In this document: positions 16,992-23,901 of the stretch, piece after piece
Numbering within the stretch: position 1 is the stretch's first letter
Layout of the letters: every line of letters begins with the position of its first letter
NCBI GenBank assembly: GCA_016927815.1
Contig: JAFGLY010000069.1
Coordinates: forward strand, 1-33,765
Length of the DNA stretch: 33,765 nucleotides
Source: Deltaproteobacteria bacterium
Lineage (GTDB): Bacteria > Myxococcota_A > UBA796 > JAFGLY01
Reading direction: 5' to 3'
Notes under the pieces: model-generated
What the model was told of the DNA's origin: nothing
Databases searched by the model: none
What the model saw: the letters and a program-made list of their open reading frames with translations, nothing else
Translations under genes and position numbers: made by a program

Positions 16992-18812
16992 ATGGCAGCC
17001 GCGACTCACCCGGTGGATCTCCGCGACCTGTCCTTCGTCCTGTTCGAGGAGCTGGCCCTGCAGGAGCGCTTGAAGGAGTACTCCGAGTACGCCTCCTTCG
17101 ACGAGGACTTCTACAGGTCCACGATCGAGGAGATGGCCCGCATCGCGAGCGAGGTGATCGCACCGCTGAACGCGGTCGGCGACCGCGAGGGGTGCCACTT
17201 CGACGGCAAGGGAAACGTCCGGACCCCCCAGGGCTTCCCGGAGGCCTTCCGCCTGCTGGGCGAGGGCGGGTGGGTGGGCATCTCCGCCCTGCCCGAGGTC
17301 GGGGGCATGGGCCTGCCCTACACGATGGGCGTCGCCACCACGGAGCTCCGCTCGGGCGCCAACGTGGCCTTCTCGATCTACGCAGGCCTCACCCACGGCG
17401 TGGGCAACCTGATCGCCACGTTCGGAACGCCCTGGATGCGCGAGGTCGTCGCCCCCAGGCTCTACGCGGGCACCTGGGCGGGCACGATGCTCCTCACCGA
17501 GTCGGGCGCCGGATCCGCGGTCGGAGAGAGCCGGGCCCGGGCCCTTCCCACCGAGGAGGAGGGCCACTACCTAGTGGAGGGGGAGAAGATCTTCATCTCC
17601 GGAGGAGACCACGACCTCACGGAGAACATCGTCCACGTCGCGCTGGCTCGCACGCCCGACGCGCCCGCCGGATCGCACGGGCTCTCGATCTTCCTGGTCC
17701 CCAAGTTCCTCATCGAGGAGGACGGCCGCCTCGGCGCCCGCAACGGCATCGTCGTCACCGGCGTCGAGGAGCACAAGATGGGCATCCACGGCGCCGCGAC
17801 CTGCACGATCGCCCTCGGGGCCGATGCGCCCTGCCACGCCTGGCGCATCGGGGAGGAGGGCATGGGCATGAAGATCATGTTCCACCTCATGAACGAGGCT
17901 CGGCTCGAGGTGGCCATCCAAGGTGCGGGCACCGCCTCTGCGGCCTACCACCACGCGCTGCGGTACGCCAAGGAGCGCCTCCAGGGATCGGACTTGAGGA
18001 GCCTGCGCGACGAGAACCCGCCCCAGGTTCCCATCGTGCAGCACCCGGACGTCCGGAGGATGTTGATGACGATGCGCGTGCTGAGCGAGACGCTGCGCTC
18101 GTTCATCTACACGATCGCCTTCCATGCCGACGTGGTCCGTTCCTCTCAGGATCCCGCCGAGCGCGATCGTCACCAGGATCTCGTGGACCTCTACATCCCG
18201 ATCGCCAAGTCGCACGGATCGGACATGGCGTTCGAGGTGACCCGCCTCGCGATCCAGGTCCTGGGCGGGTACGGCTACATCAGCGAGTATCCGGTGGAGC
18301 AGTACTTGAGGGATACCAAGGTCTCCTCCATCTACGAGGGGACCAACGGCATCCAGAGCCTGGATCTCCTCGGCCGCAAGATGCGGTTGAAGAACGGGAT
18401 GCTGTTCGTCAACTGGCTCCAGGAGACGACGCGGACGCTCGAGGCCTCCAAGGGCATGGGACTCGACGACGAGGTGGCAGCCCTGGAGCGCGCCCGCGAC
18501 GCGATCGGCGCGTCGGCGATGCACCTGGTCCAGATGGCCATGTCCGGTCGCACGTACGAGGCCATGTACCAGGCTTCACCGTACCTCACCCAGTTCGGTA
18601 CCTTCCTCCTCGGCATGCACGCGCTGAGGCAGGCGGTCGTGGCCAGGAGCGCGCTCGAGGCGGGCAGCAGCGAGACCGCCTTCTACGAGGGGAAGATCCT
18701 CAACCTCAAGTTCTACGTGGCGAACCTGCTTCCCAACGTGGAAGCGCTCGGCCAGGGCATCCGGAGCCAGGAAGAGGCCGCCTTGGACCCCATCCTGTTC
18801 TCCGGGGAGTAG
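16992..18812 (+). CDS. Acyl-CoA dehydrogenase with C-terminal extension (DmdC-like family)
   Basis: 606 residues, longer than the usual 380-400. Order: N-terminal helical domain, middle beta domain with the FAD/substrate loop LTESGAGSAVG (about 160-175), a C-terminal helical domain with VLGGYGYISEYPVEQYLRD, and the catalytic base Glu449 in IYEGTNGIQSLDLLGRK. A further C-terminal domain of about 120 residues is typical of the long acyl-CoA dehydrogenase group that includes methylmercaptopropionyl-CoA dehydrogenase (DmdC). It oxidises an acyl-CoA to the enoyl-CoA, passing electrons to ETF; chain specificity is unknown. ATG at 16992 has GGGAGG upstream. A FadR-like operator on its promoter points to control by fatty acid supply. 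Confidence 0.93.
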   Translation: MAAATHPVDLRDLSFVLFEELALQERLKEYSEYASFDEDFYRSTIEEMARIASEVIAPLNAVGDREGCHFDGKGNVRTPQGFPEAFRLLGEGGWVGISALPEVGGMGLPYTMGVATTELRSGANVAFSIYAGLTHGVGNLIATFGTPWMREVVAPRLYAGTWAGTMLLTESGAGSAVGESRARALPTEEEGHYLVEGEKIFISGGDHDLTENIVHVALARTPDAPAGSHGLSIFLVPKFLIEEDGRLGARNGIVVTGVEEHKMGIHGAATCTIALGADAPCHAWRIGEEGMGMKIMFHLMNEARLEVAIQGAGTASAAYHHALRYAKERLQGSDLRSLRDENPPQVPIVQHPDVRRMLMTMRVLSETLRSFIYTIAFHADVVRSSQDPAERDRHQDLVDLYIPIAKSHGSDMAFEVTRLAIQVLGGYGYISEYPVEQYLRDTKVSSIYEGTNGIQSLDLLGRKMRLKNGMLFVNWLQETTRTLEASKGMGLDDEVAALERARDAIGASAMHLVQMAMSGRTYEAMYQASPYLTQFGTFLLGMHALRQAVVARSALEAGSSETAFYEGKILNLKFYVANLLPNVEALGQGIRSQEEAALDPILFSGE

Positions 18813-18861
18813 GAGGGCCCCCGATCCTCGCAGCAGATAAGGGACCCGGGCCGGGTTCCGC

Positions 18862-20190
18862 ATGCGCCGCACCGTCCTTCCCTTTCTCCTCGTGTTCCTG
18901 GTGTTCGGGATCTTCACGCTCGCAGGTCTCCTGTGCACGATGTCGTCCTGGGCTGCGGGCCGGGAGGTCTACGCGGCGTGGGACACGCTGGCGCGGGCGT
19001 TCCACGAGATCCAGGCCCGGTACGTGGATCCGGTGGACGAGCGATCCCTCGCGCACGCTGCCCTGAAGGGCGTGGCCGAGTCCCTGGACCCGCACTCCCG
19101 CTTCTTCGACCCCGAGGAGTGGCAGGCGATCCAGGAGGCGGACAGCGCGGCCTTCGAGGGCGTCGGCGTCCGCGTGGAGCCGGACCCTGCCGGCTTGAGG
19201 GTGGTGGAGGTGGTGCCCGGCAGCCCCGCCGAAGGTGGCGGCATCCAGGTGGAAGACCGCATCGTGGCGGTAGACGGCCGCGCTCTCGCTGGCCTGCCGC
19301 CCGAGGTCGCTCGCGCGGCCATCGCAGGTCCGCGCGGGCAGGCGGTCGTGCTCCGCGTTCGCCGCGAGACGACCGAGTCGGACGTGTCCCTGGTGCGAGA
19401 CCGCATTCACGAGCCCGCCGCCTGGGCGGACCTGTTGCCGGGTGGACACGGCTACGTGGCGCTGGTCCACTTCCAGGAGGGCAGCGCGGCCGAGTTCGAC
19501 GCCGCAATCGAGAGGCTCACGGCACGCAACGCCGCACCGCTTCGAGGGCTGGTGCTGGACTTGAGGGACAACCCGGGTGGCCTGCTGGACGAGGCGATAC
19601 GCGTGGTGGACCGCTTCGTGGGAGACGTGGCGATCGTCGAGACCCGCGGCCGGGACGAGCGCGAGAACGCTCTCGAGCGAGGCGCCCTTGCGCCCACCGA
19701 CCTCGATCTCCCCCTGGTGGTCCTCGTCAACGCCGGGTCCGCCTCGGCCAGCGAGATCGTGGCCGGATCCCTTCAGGCCCTGGGCCGGGCCGTCCTGGTG
19801 GGCACGCCGACCTGGGGCAAGGGATCGGTCCAGACCCTCTGGACCTTCGAGGACGGATCCGCCCTCAAGGTGACGGTCGCCCGCTATTTCCTGCCGAATG
19901 GCCGCCCGATCGACCACCGGACCGGCCTCGTGCCCGACGTTTTGGTGCCCTCGGAGGAAGCGCGACGGTTCGAAGCACTGCTCGGGGAACTGACCAGACG
20001 CGTGGAGACGACCGAGGGGCTCGACGCCGCCGATCGGGCACGGGTGCTCCTTGCGTTGGAGCACGCGGCAGAACGGGATCCCGACCGCGTGCACCGAAGC
20101 GTCCTGGGGGTCGCGGTGGCGGATCGGATTCCGGCCGATCCGGCGCTCGCCCGCGCGATCGCCTGGCTCGACGCCCCTGCCGGGAGATGA
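18862..20190 (+). CDS. ctpA: Carboxyl-terminal processing protease, S41 family
   Basis: 442 residues. A hydrophobic N-terminal segment (about 6-27) is a signal or anchor, followed by a PDZ domain (about 95-170, FEGVGVRVEP...VVPGSPAEGGGIQVEDRIVAVDG) and the S41 catalytic core (about 195-360). The catalytic pair is intact: Ser295 in GSASASE and Lys320 in GKGSVQ; DLRDNPGG is also present. It cleaves proteins near their C-termini in the periplasm and in other bacteria controls peptidoglycan hydrolases. The last ~80 residues are helical. The gene overlaps the next by four bases (ATGA, 20187-20190), and in many proteobacteria ctpA lies beside a YibQ-type gene, as here. No strong ribosome-binding site is visible. 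Confidence 0.95.
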   Translation: MRRTVLPFLLVFLVFGIFTLAGLLCTMSSWAAGREVYAAWDTLARAFHEIQARYVDPVDERSLAHAALKGVAESLDPHSRFFDPEEWQAIQEADSAAFEGVGVRVEPDPAGLRVVEVVPGSPAEGGGIQVEDRIVAVDGRALAGLPPEVARAAIAGPRGQAVVLRVRRETTESDVSLVRDRIHEPAAWADLLPGGHGYVALVHFQEGSAAEFDAAIERLTARNAAPLRGLVLDLRDNPGGLLDEAIRVVDRFVGDVAIVETRGRDERENALERGALAPTDLDLPLVVLVNAGSASASEIVAGSLQALGRAVLVGTPTWGKGSVQTLWTFEDGSALKVTVARYFLPNGRPIDHRTGLVPDVLVPSEEARRFEALLGELTRRVETTEGLDAADRARVLLALEHAAERDPDRVHRSVLGVAVADRIPADPALARAIAWLDAPAGR

Positions 20191-21251
20191 GTGTGGGCGG
20201 CCGGCGTGCCCTGGTCGGCCTCGGGTTGGGGGCGATCCTGGTGGCCGGCATCTTGGTGGCTGCGGTGCGGCTCCCGTCGGTCCTGGAGCACCTCGCCACC
20301 GGAGGGAAGCCGGTGAGGTCGGAACCGGCCGCGGACGCCACCGAGGACGTCCAGGATCGGGTTCGGAGGATGTTGCCCGCCGTGGGGCTGGAGACGTCCG
20401 ATCTCGTGGAGGAGGCTACCGAGGAGCGAGGGGACGCTGTGGGAACCTGGAAGGCCTGGCTCACCCGCTGGCGTCTGCCGGTCGGGGAGGATGCCCGAGC
20501 CGTCGGCCAGCGCCTGGTCTCCCTCCTCGCCGCGTCCCAGGCTGAGGCCTACGAGGTGGACAACGAAGGGGGTGCCGTCGAAGTGCGCGTGTACGGCGGA
20601 ACCCGGCTCGCCGCCCGCCTCACCCTGGAACCCACGCTTCCGGAATGGCCGGCGGTCGCTTCGGAGTCCCGAGCGCTGTTCGCCGTGGTGCTGGACGCCG
20701 TGGACCACGACCCTCACACCTCGAACCGGTTGCTGGACATCCCCCAGCCCCTCGCCGTGGCCCTCTCGCCCTACTCGCCCTACACGCTCCGGATGGCACG
20801 CGACGCGGTGAGCCGTCGCAAAGAGGTCGTCGCACGAGTGGAGCCGGACACCACGCCCATGGAGGCGCTGGATGCCGTGCCGCACGCCTCCGGGGTCCTC
20901 CTGTCGGGGCCTCCCATGGGTGCGCCCGAAACCCAGGCGGCGGGTCTGAAGGACCAACGCGTCTACGCCTTGGACGCGACCCCCGCAGGCCTGCCCGCCG
21001 AGTGGATCCGGGCCCTCAAGGCTGCCGGGGTGCCTCGCGTGCGGGCGTTTCGACCGCCGGTCCCGGGATCGGCGGACGCCCTCAAGGCGTTCCGGTCCCG
21101 GGTCGCACGGGAGGGCAGCGGAGTGCTCGTGCTCGACGTGGACGACCCGATCGCCCGTCCGGCGCTGGACTCGCTGGCCGAGGCACCCCGCCACGGCTTC
21201 CGGCCGGCCTTTGCCGCGGAGGTGGTCGACGAGGCGGCCGCCTTGCCCTGA
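20187..21251 (+). CDS. Divergent polysaccharide deacetylase (YibQ-like)
   Basis: 354 residues. A hydrophobic segment at about 9-27 is a signal anchor. From about 150 on the pattern follows the divergent polysaccharide deacetylase family: LFAVVLDAVDHD (where relatives have a DD-type metal motif), LPQPLAVALSPYSPYT after a short gap, and a later MGAPETQAAGLKD then VYALD. The deacetylase motifs are weak, so enzyme activity is doubtful; the family is named from the NodB fold. It is coupled to ctpA by ATGA overlap, and the ctpA-yibQ neighbourhood is a known arrangement in cell-wall gene clusters. Family assignment is moderate; the role in peptidoglycan turnover is inferred. Confidence 0.65.
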   Translation: MSVGGRRALVGLGLGAILVAGILVAAVRLPSVLEHLATGGKPVRSEPAADATEDVQDRVRRMLPAVGLETSDLVEEATEERGDAVGTWKAWLTRWRLPVGEDARAVGQRLVSLLAASQAEAYEVDNEGGAVEVRVYGGTRLAARLTLEPTLPEWPAVASESRALFAVVLDAVDHDPHTSNRLLDIPQPLAVALSPYSPYTLRMARDAVSRRKEVVARVEPDTTPMEALDAVPHASGVLLSGPPMGAPETQAAGLKDQRVYALDATPAGLPAEWIRALKAAGVPRVRAFRPPVPGSADALKAFRSRVAREGSGVLVLDVDDPIARPALDSLAEAPRHGFRPAFAAEVVDEAAALP

Positions 21252-21252
21252 T

Positions 21253-21271
21253 GTGCGGCGATCCGCCGCAC
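21253..21271. terminator. Terminator hairpin between convergent genes
   Basis: GTGCGGCG-ATC-CGCCGCAC: perfect 8-base stem with a 3-base loop, directly behind the YibQ-like stop and just ahead of the stop of the opposing lipoprotein gene. No T-run follows. Position and symmetry support a bidirectional terminator. Confidence 0.75.
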
Positions 21272-21278
21272 GGGGCTC

Positions 21279-21743
21279 CTACTCGTCGATGGTCACCCGG
21301 AAGTGCCAGGCGTCGTTGTCCCCGCCCCTCGGAAGAAAGCTCTCGTTCTGCTTCCGGTCCACAGACCAGAGGTAGTAGTCCATGCCGCCGCTGCCCACGG
21401 CGGTGCCTGGGATGGAGCCCCCGTAGATGCCGCTGGGGTCGATCTGCGTCATGACGGTCGAATCCCAGACCGTGGTGATCTCCTGCTTGAAGAAGATCTT
21501 CACCTGGAAGACCCCGCTCTCGTCCACGTCCTCCTCCCCGTCGCCGTCCACGTCGTCGGTGACCGTGGCCTCGAGGGAGATGGACTGGCCCAGTTCCTGG
21601 GCGCTGGTGACGGGTTCGTGCGTGATGATGGGGGGGGTCTCGTCCTCCCTTATCGCAGTGTCTTCAGGATTCTCATAAATCTGCGGGCCCTCGCCGCATC
21701 CCAGGAGGAGGAGCGCGAGGAGGGGGGCAGCGTGGCGTTCCAT
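21279..21743 (-). CDS. Lipoprotein with EF-hand-like loop
   Basis: 154 residues. A signal peptide ends in a lipobox (LLLLGC, Cys16), so the mature protein should be lipid-anchored. After an acidic linker comes an Ig-like or sandwich region. Within it DVDGDGEEDVDE matches the spacing of a calcium-binding EF-hand loop (D-x-D-x-D-G...E at position 12), although the usual hydrophobic residue at position 8 is Glu. The rest has beta-strand character (FQVKIFFKQEITTVWDS, YYLWSVDRKQNES). GGAGACG precedes the ATG at 21743. It follows rimO on the same strand after 49 bases. Function unknown; it may be a substrate of the LolA encoded two genes upstream. Confidence 0.8.
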   Translation of the reverse strand: MERHAAPLLALLLLGCGEGPQIYENPEDTAIREDETPPIITHEPVTSAQELGQSISLEATVTDDVDGDGEEDVDESGVFQVKIFFKQEITTVWDSTVMTQIDPSGIYGGSIPGTAVGSGGMDYYLWSVDRKQNESFLPRGGDNDAWHFRVTIDE

Positions 21744-21792
21744 GATCGTCTCCGTTCGTACGATGACCCTGCACCGTCGGTTCAGTCTACCT

Positions 21793-23139
21793 CTACTCGG
21801 GGCCGCCTGCCAACGAGGCCACGAGATCGACCCCGTTGGCGCGCATCACGCGCACCTGCCGGAACTGCCCCGCGCGAAGATCGGGTGGCGCGTCGGTGAG
21901 CACCACCCGTCCGTCGACCTCGGGGGCCTGTCCCGGAAGGCGACCCTCCCACAGGAAGGGATGCTCGCGGCTCGGCCCGTCCACCAGAACTTCGACGGTG
22001 CATCCGATCCGCGCCCGGTGGGTATCGCGCGCGATGCGGGCCTGGGCAGCGACCACGGCGTCCTCGCGCTGGCGCGCGACGCGCACGGGCACGCGACCGG
22101 GCAGTCTCTCCGCAGGCGTCCCCTCCTCGGGGAAGAAGCGGAACACGCCCAGGTGGTCGAATCGCCGCCTCTGGACGAACGCGAGGAGGGCCTCGACGTC
22201 CTCGTCGGTCTCCCCGGGGAACCCCACCATCACCGTGGAGCGCACGGTGATGCCCGGCACGCAGGCCTTGAGGCGATCCAGGACCTGCTCCTGCCGGGCC
22301 GGATCGATGCCGCGGCCCATCGCGCCGAGCACGCGCGGACTGGCGTGCTGCACGGGTACGTCCACGTAGGGGAGCACCGGCAGGCCCGCGGCCAGGGCTT
22401 CCAGGAGACGGTCGTCGACCCCCAAGGGGTTCGCGTACAGGAGGCGGATCCAGGTCAGGCCGTCCACCCTGGCGAGGGTGCCCAGGAGGTCCGCGAGGTG
22501 CGCGCCCTCGGGGAGGTCCCGGCCCCAGGCCGTGGTGTCCTGGGCCACCAGTGTCAACTCCCGGACGCCGTCGTCGGCCAGGCTGCGAGCCTCGTTCAGG
22601 AGCGCGGCGAGCGGGCGGCTGTGCAAAGGCCCCCTCAAGCGCGGGATGATGCAGTAGGAGCAGCGCCGGTGGCACCCCTCCGCGATCTTCAGGTAGGCGG
22701 CGTGTGCGGCCCAGCGTCCGGCCCGGGGCGTCGCGCCCGGGAACGCATCCGCCGGTCGTCCCACGTGGACGCGCCCCGGATCCTCGGCGTCGAGGAGGGT
22801 TGGGATCCGGGCGACCTCTGCGACGCCCACGAAGAGATCCACCTCGGGGAGCTCCCGAGCGAGGTCCGCGCCGTAGCGCTGGGGGAGGCACCCGGCCACC
22901 ACGAGCCGACGGCAGGGGCCGTGGGCCCGCCATCGTGCGAGTTCGAGGATGGTCTCCAGGGACTCCTCCACCGCCGGTCGGATGAAGGCGCACGTGTGGA
23001 CCACGATGACGTCGGCCTCGCCGGGATCCGCGGTGACCGTCCACCCCTCCTCGAGGAGCCGACCCAGGAGACACTCGCTGTCCACGCGGTTCTTGGGGCA
23101 GCCCAGGCTCACGAGATGGAGGCGGCGTCCCTCCATCAC
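21793..23139 (-). CDS. rimO: Ribosomal protein S12 methylthiotransferase
   Basis: 448 residues. Radical-SAM methylthiotransferase that adds a methylthio group to Asp88 of ribosomal protein S12. Order: N-terminal domain beginning SLGCPKNRVDSE with Cys14, Cys50 and Cys84 for the first iron-sulfur cluster; the radical-SAM motif C156-x3-C160-x2-C163 (CHRRCSYC); the TIM-barrel-like core with DVPVQHAS and VMVGFPGETDED; and a TRAM domain in the last ~65 residues. SLGCPKN plus TRAM separates RimO from MiaB. The start is either GTG at 23139 (4-base overlap with lolA) or ATG at 23136 (1-base overlap); neither has a clear ribosome-binding site, so translation is probably coupled to lolA. Confidence 0.96.
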   Translation of the reverse strand: MMEGRRLHLVSLGCPKNRVDSECLLGRLLEEGWTVTADPGEADVIVVHTCAFIRPAVEESLETILELARWRAHGPCRRLVVAGCLPQRYGADLARELPEVDLFVGVAEVARIPTLLDAEDPGRVHVGRPADAFPGATPRAGRWAAHAAYLKIAEGCHRRCSYCIIPRLRGPLHSRPLAALLNEARSLADDGVRELTLVAQDTTAWGRDLPEGAHLADLLGTLARVDGLTWIRLLYANPLGVDDRLLEALAAGLPVLPYVDVPVQHASPRVLGAMGRGIDPARQEQVLDRLKACVPGITVRSTVMVGFPGETDEDVEALLAFVQRRRFDHLGVFRFFPEEGTPAERLPGRVPVRVARQREDAVVAAQARIARDTHRARIGCTVEVLVDGPSREHPFLWEGRLPGQAPEVDGRVVLTDAPPDLRAGQFRQVRVMRANGVDLVASLAGGPE

Positions 23140-23813
23140 GGGCCGTCGGGGGCGATCACCTGTGCACCGGCCGGCACCCGAAACGTGAAGTCACCGTCGT
23201 TCACCTTGCTGTCGAGGTGGACCTGGCTGAAGGCGAGGTCGGTCACGTTGCCGAGGGAGTCCGTGATCGCGACGCCCTGGACCACGAGCTTGCGCCGATC
23301 CAGGGATACCCGCAGGCTCCGGAAGTTGGCGGGCTCCTGGCGGGGCTTCAGGTCCAGGATGTACACGCCCCGCTGGCGGGCGATCTCCTCGTCGACGAGC
23401 GTGACCTCGAAGCGCTCGTCGAGCTGCTGGAGGTCGGACAGCAACGACGCCACACCCTCGGCGTTGCCCGAGAAGTCCTTGTAGACGATGACCTGGTTGT
23501 CGGCAGGAGACCAGATCCACATGGTCTGTCCGTCCGTCACGAACAGCTTCGTGTCGGGGGACGTAAACTCCCAGCGCATCTTCCGGGGACGCTTGAGCAG
23601 CACCCGCCCCTTCTGCCGCTGCTCTTCCCCGAGCGAGGCCGAGCGGGACACCTGGACGAAGTCCGCACGGATGCTCTGCACCGGACCGTAGACCCCCTCC
23701 ACCAGGGTGACGAGCTCCTCGACGGTCGGCGCGTCCGCTTCGAGGGCCGACGCAGGCACAGCGGCAGCCCCGAGTGCGCAGGCGGTGACAAGGGCTCGGA
23801 ACACGCTCCGCAT
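23136..23813 (-). CDS. lolA: Outer-membrane lipoprotein carrier protein LolA
   Basis: 225 residues. A signal peptide (MRSVFRALVTACALGAAAVPASA) leads to the LolA/LolB fold: IRADFVQVSRSASLGEEQRQKGRVLLKRPRKMRWEF, then the conserved DGQTMWIWSPADNQVIVYKD. The periplasmic carrier takes lipoproteins from LolCDE to the outer membrane, so this organism has an outer membrane. A GAGGGAA site precedes the ATG at 23813, and a promoter with a perfect TTGACA stands upstream. It is joined to rimO by overlapping stop/start bases, with a lipoprotein gene next in line. Confidence 0.94.
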   Translation of the reverse strand: MRSVFRALVTACALGAAAVPASALEADAPTVEELVTLVEGVYGPVQSIRADFVQVSRSASLGEEQRQKGRVLLKRPRKMRWEFTSPDTKLFVTDGQTMWIWSPADNQVIVYKDFSGNAEGVASLLSDLQQLDERFEVTLVDEEIARQRGVYILDLKPRQEPANFRSLRVSLDRRKLVVQGVAITDSLGNVTDLAFSQVHLDSKVNDGDFTFRVPAGAQVIAPDGP

Positions 23814-23838
23814 GGGGGTTCCCTCGCAAGCGGGCCCC

Positions 23839-23867
23839 GTCTATGACGAGGCGGGGTTGGGTGTCAA
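23839..23867 (-). promoter_or_regulatory. Promoter candidate for lolA-rimO
   Basis: On the minus strand: perfect -35 TTGACA (23867-23862), 17-base spacer, then ATAGAC (23844-23839), a poor -10 whose best register could be CATAGA one base earlier. It lies about 25 bases before the lolA ATG. Confidence 0.5.
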
Positions 23868-23901
23868 GAACACCGTCCCGAGCCCATGGCTTCCCAGACG
23901 A

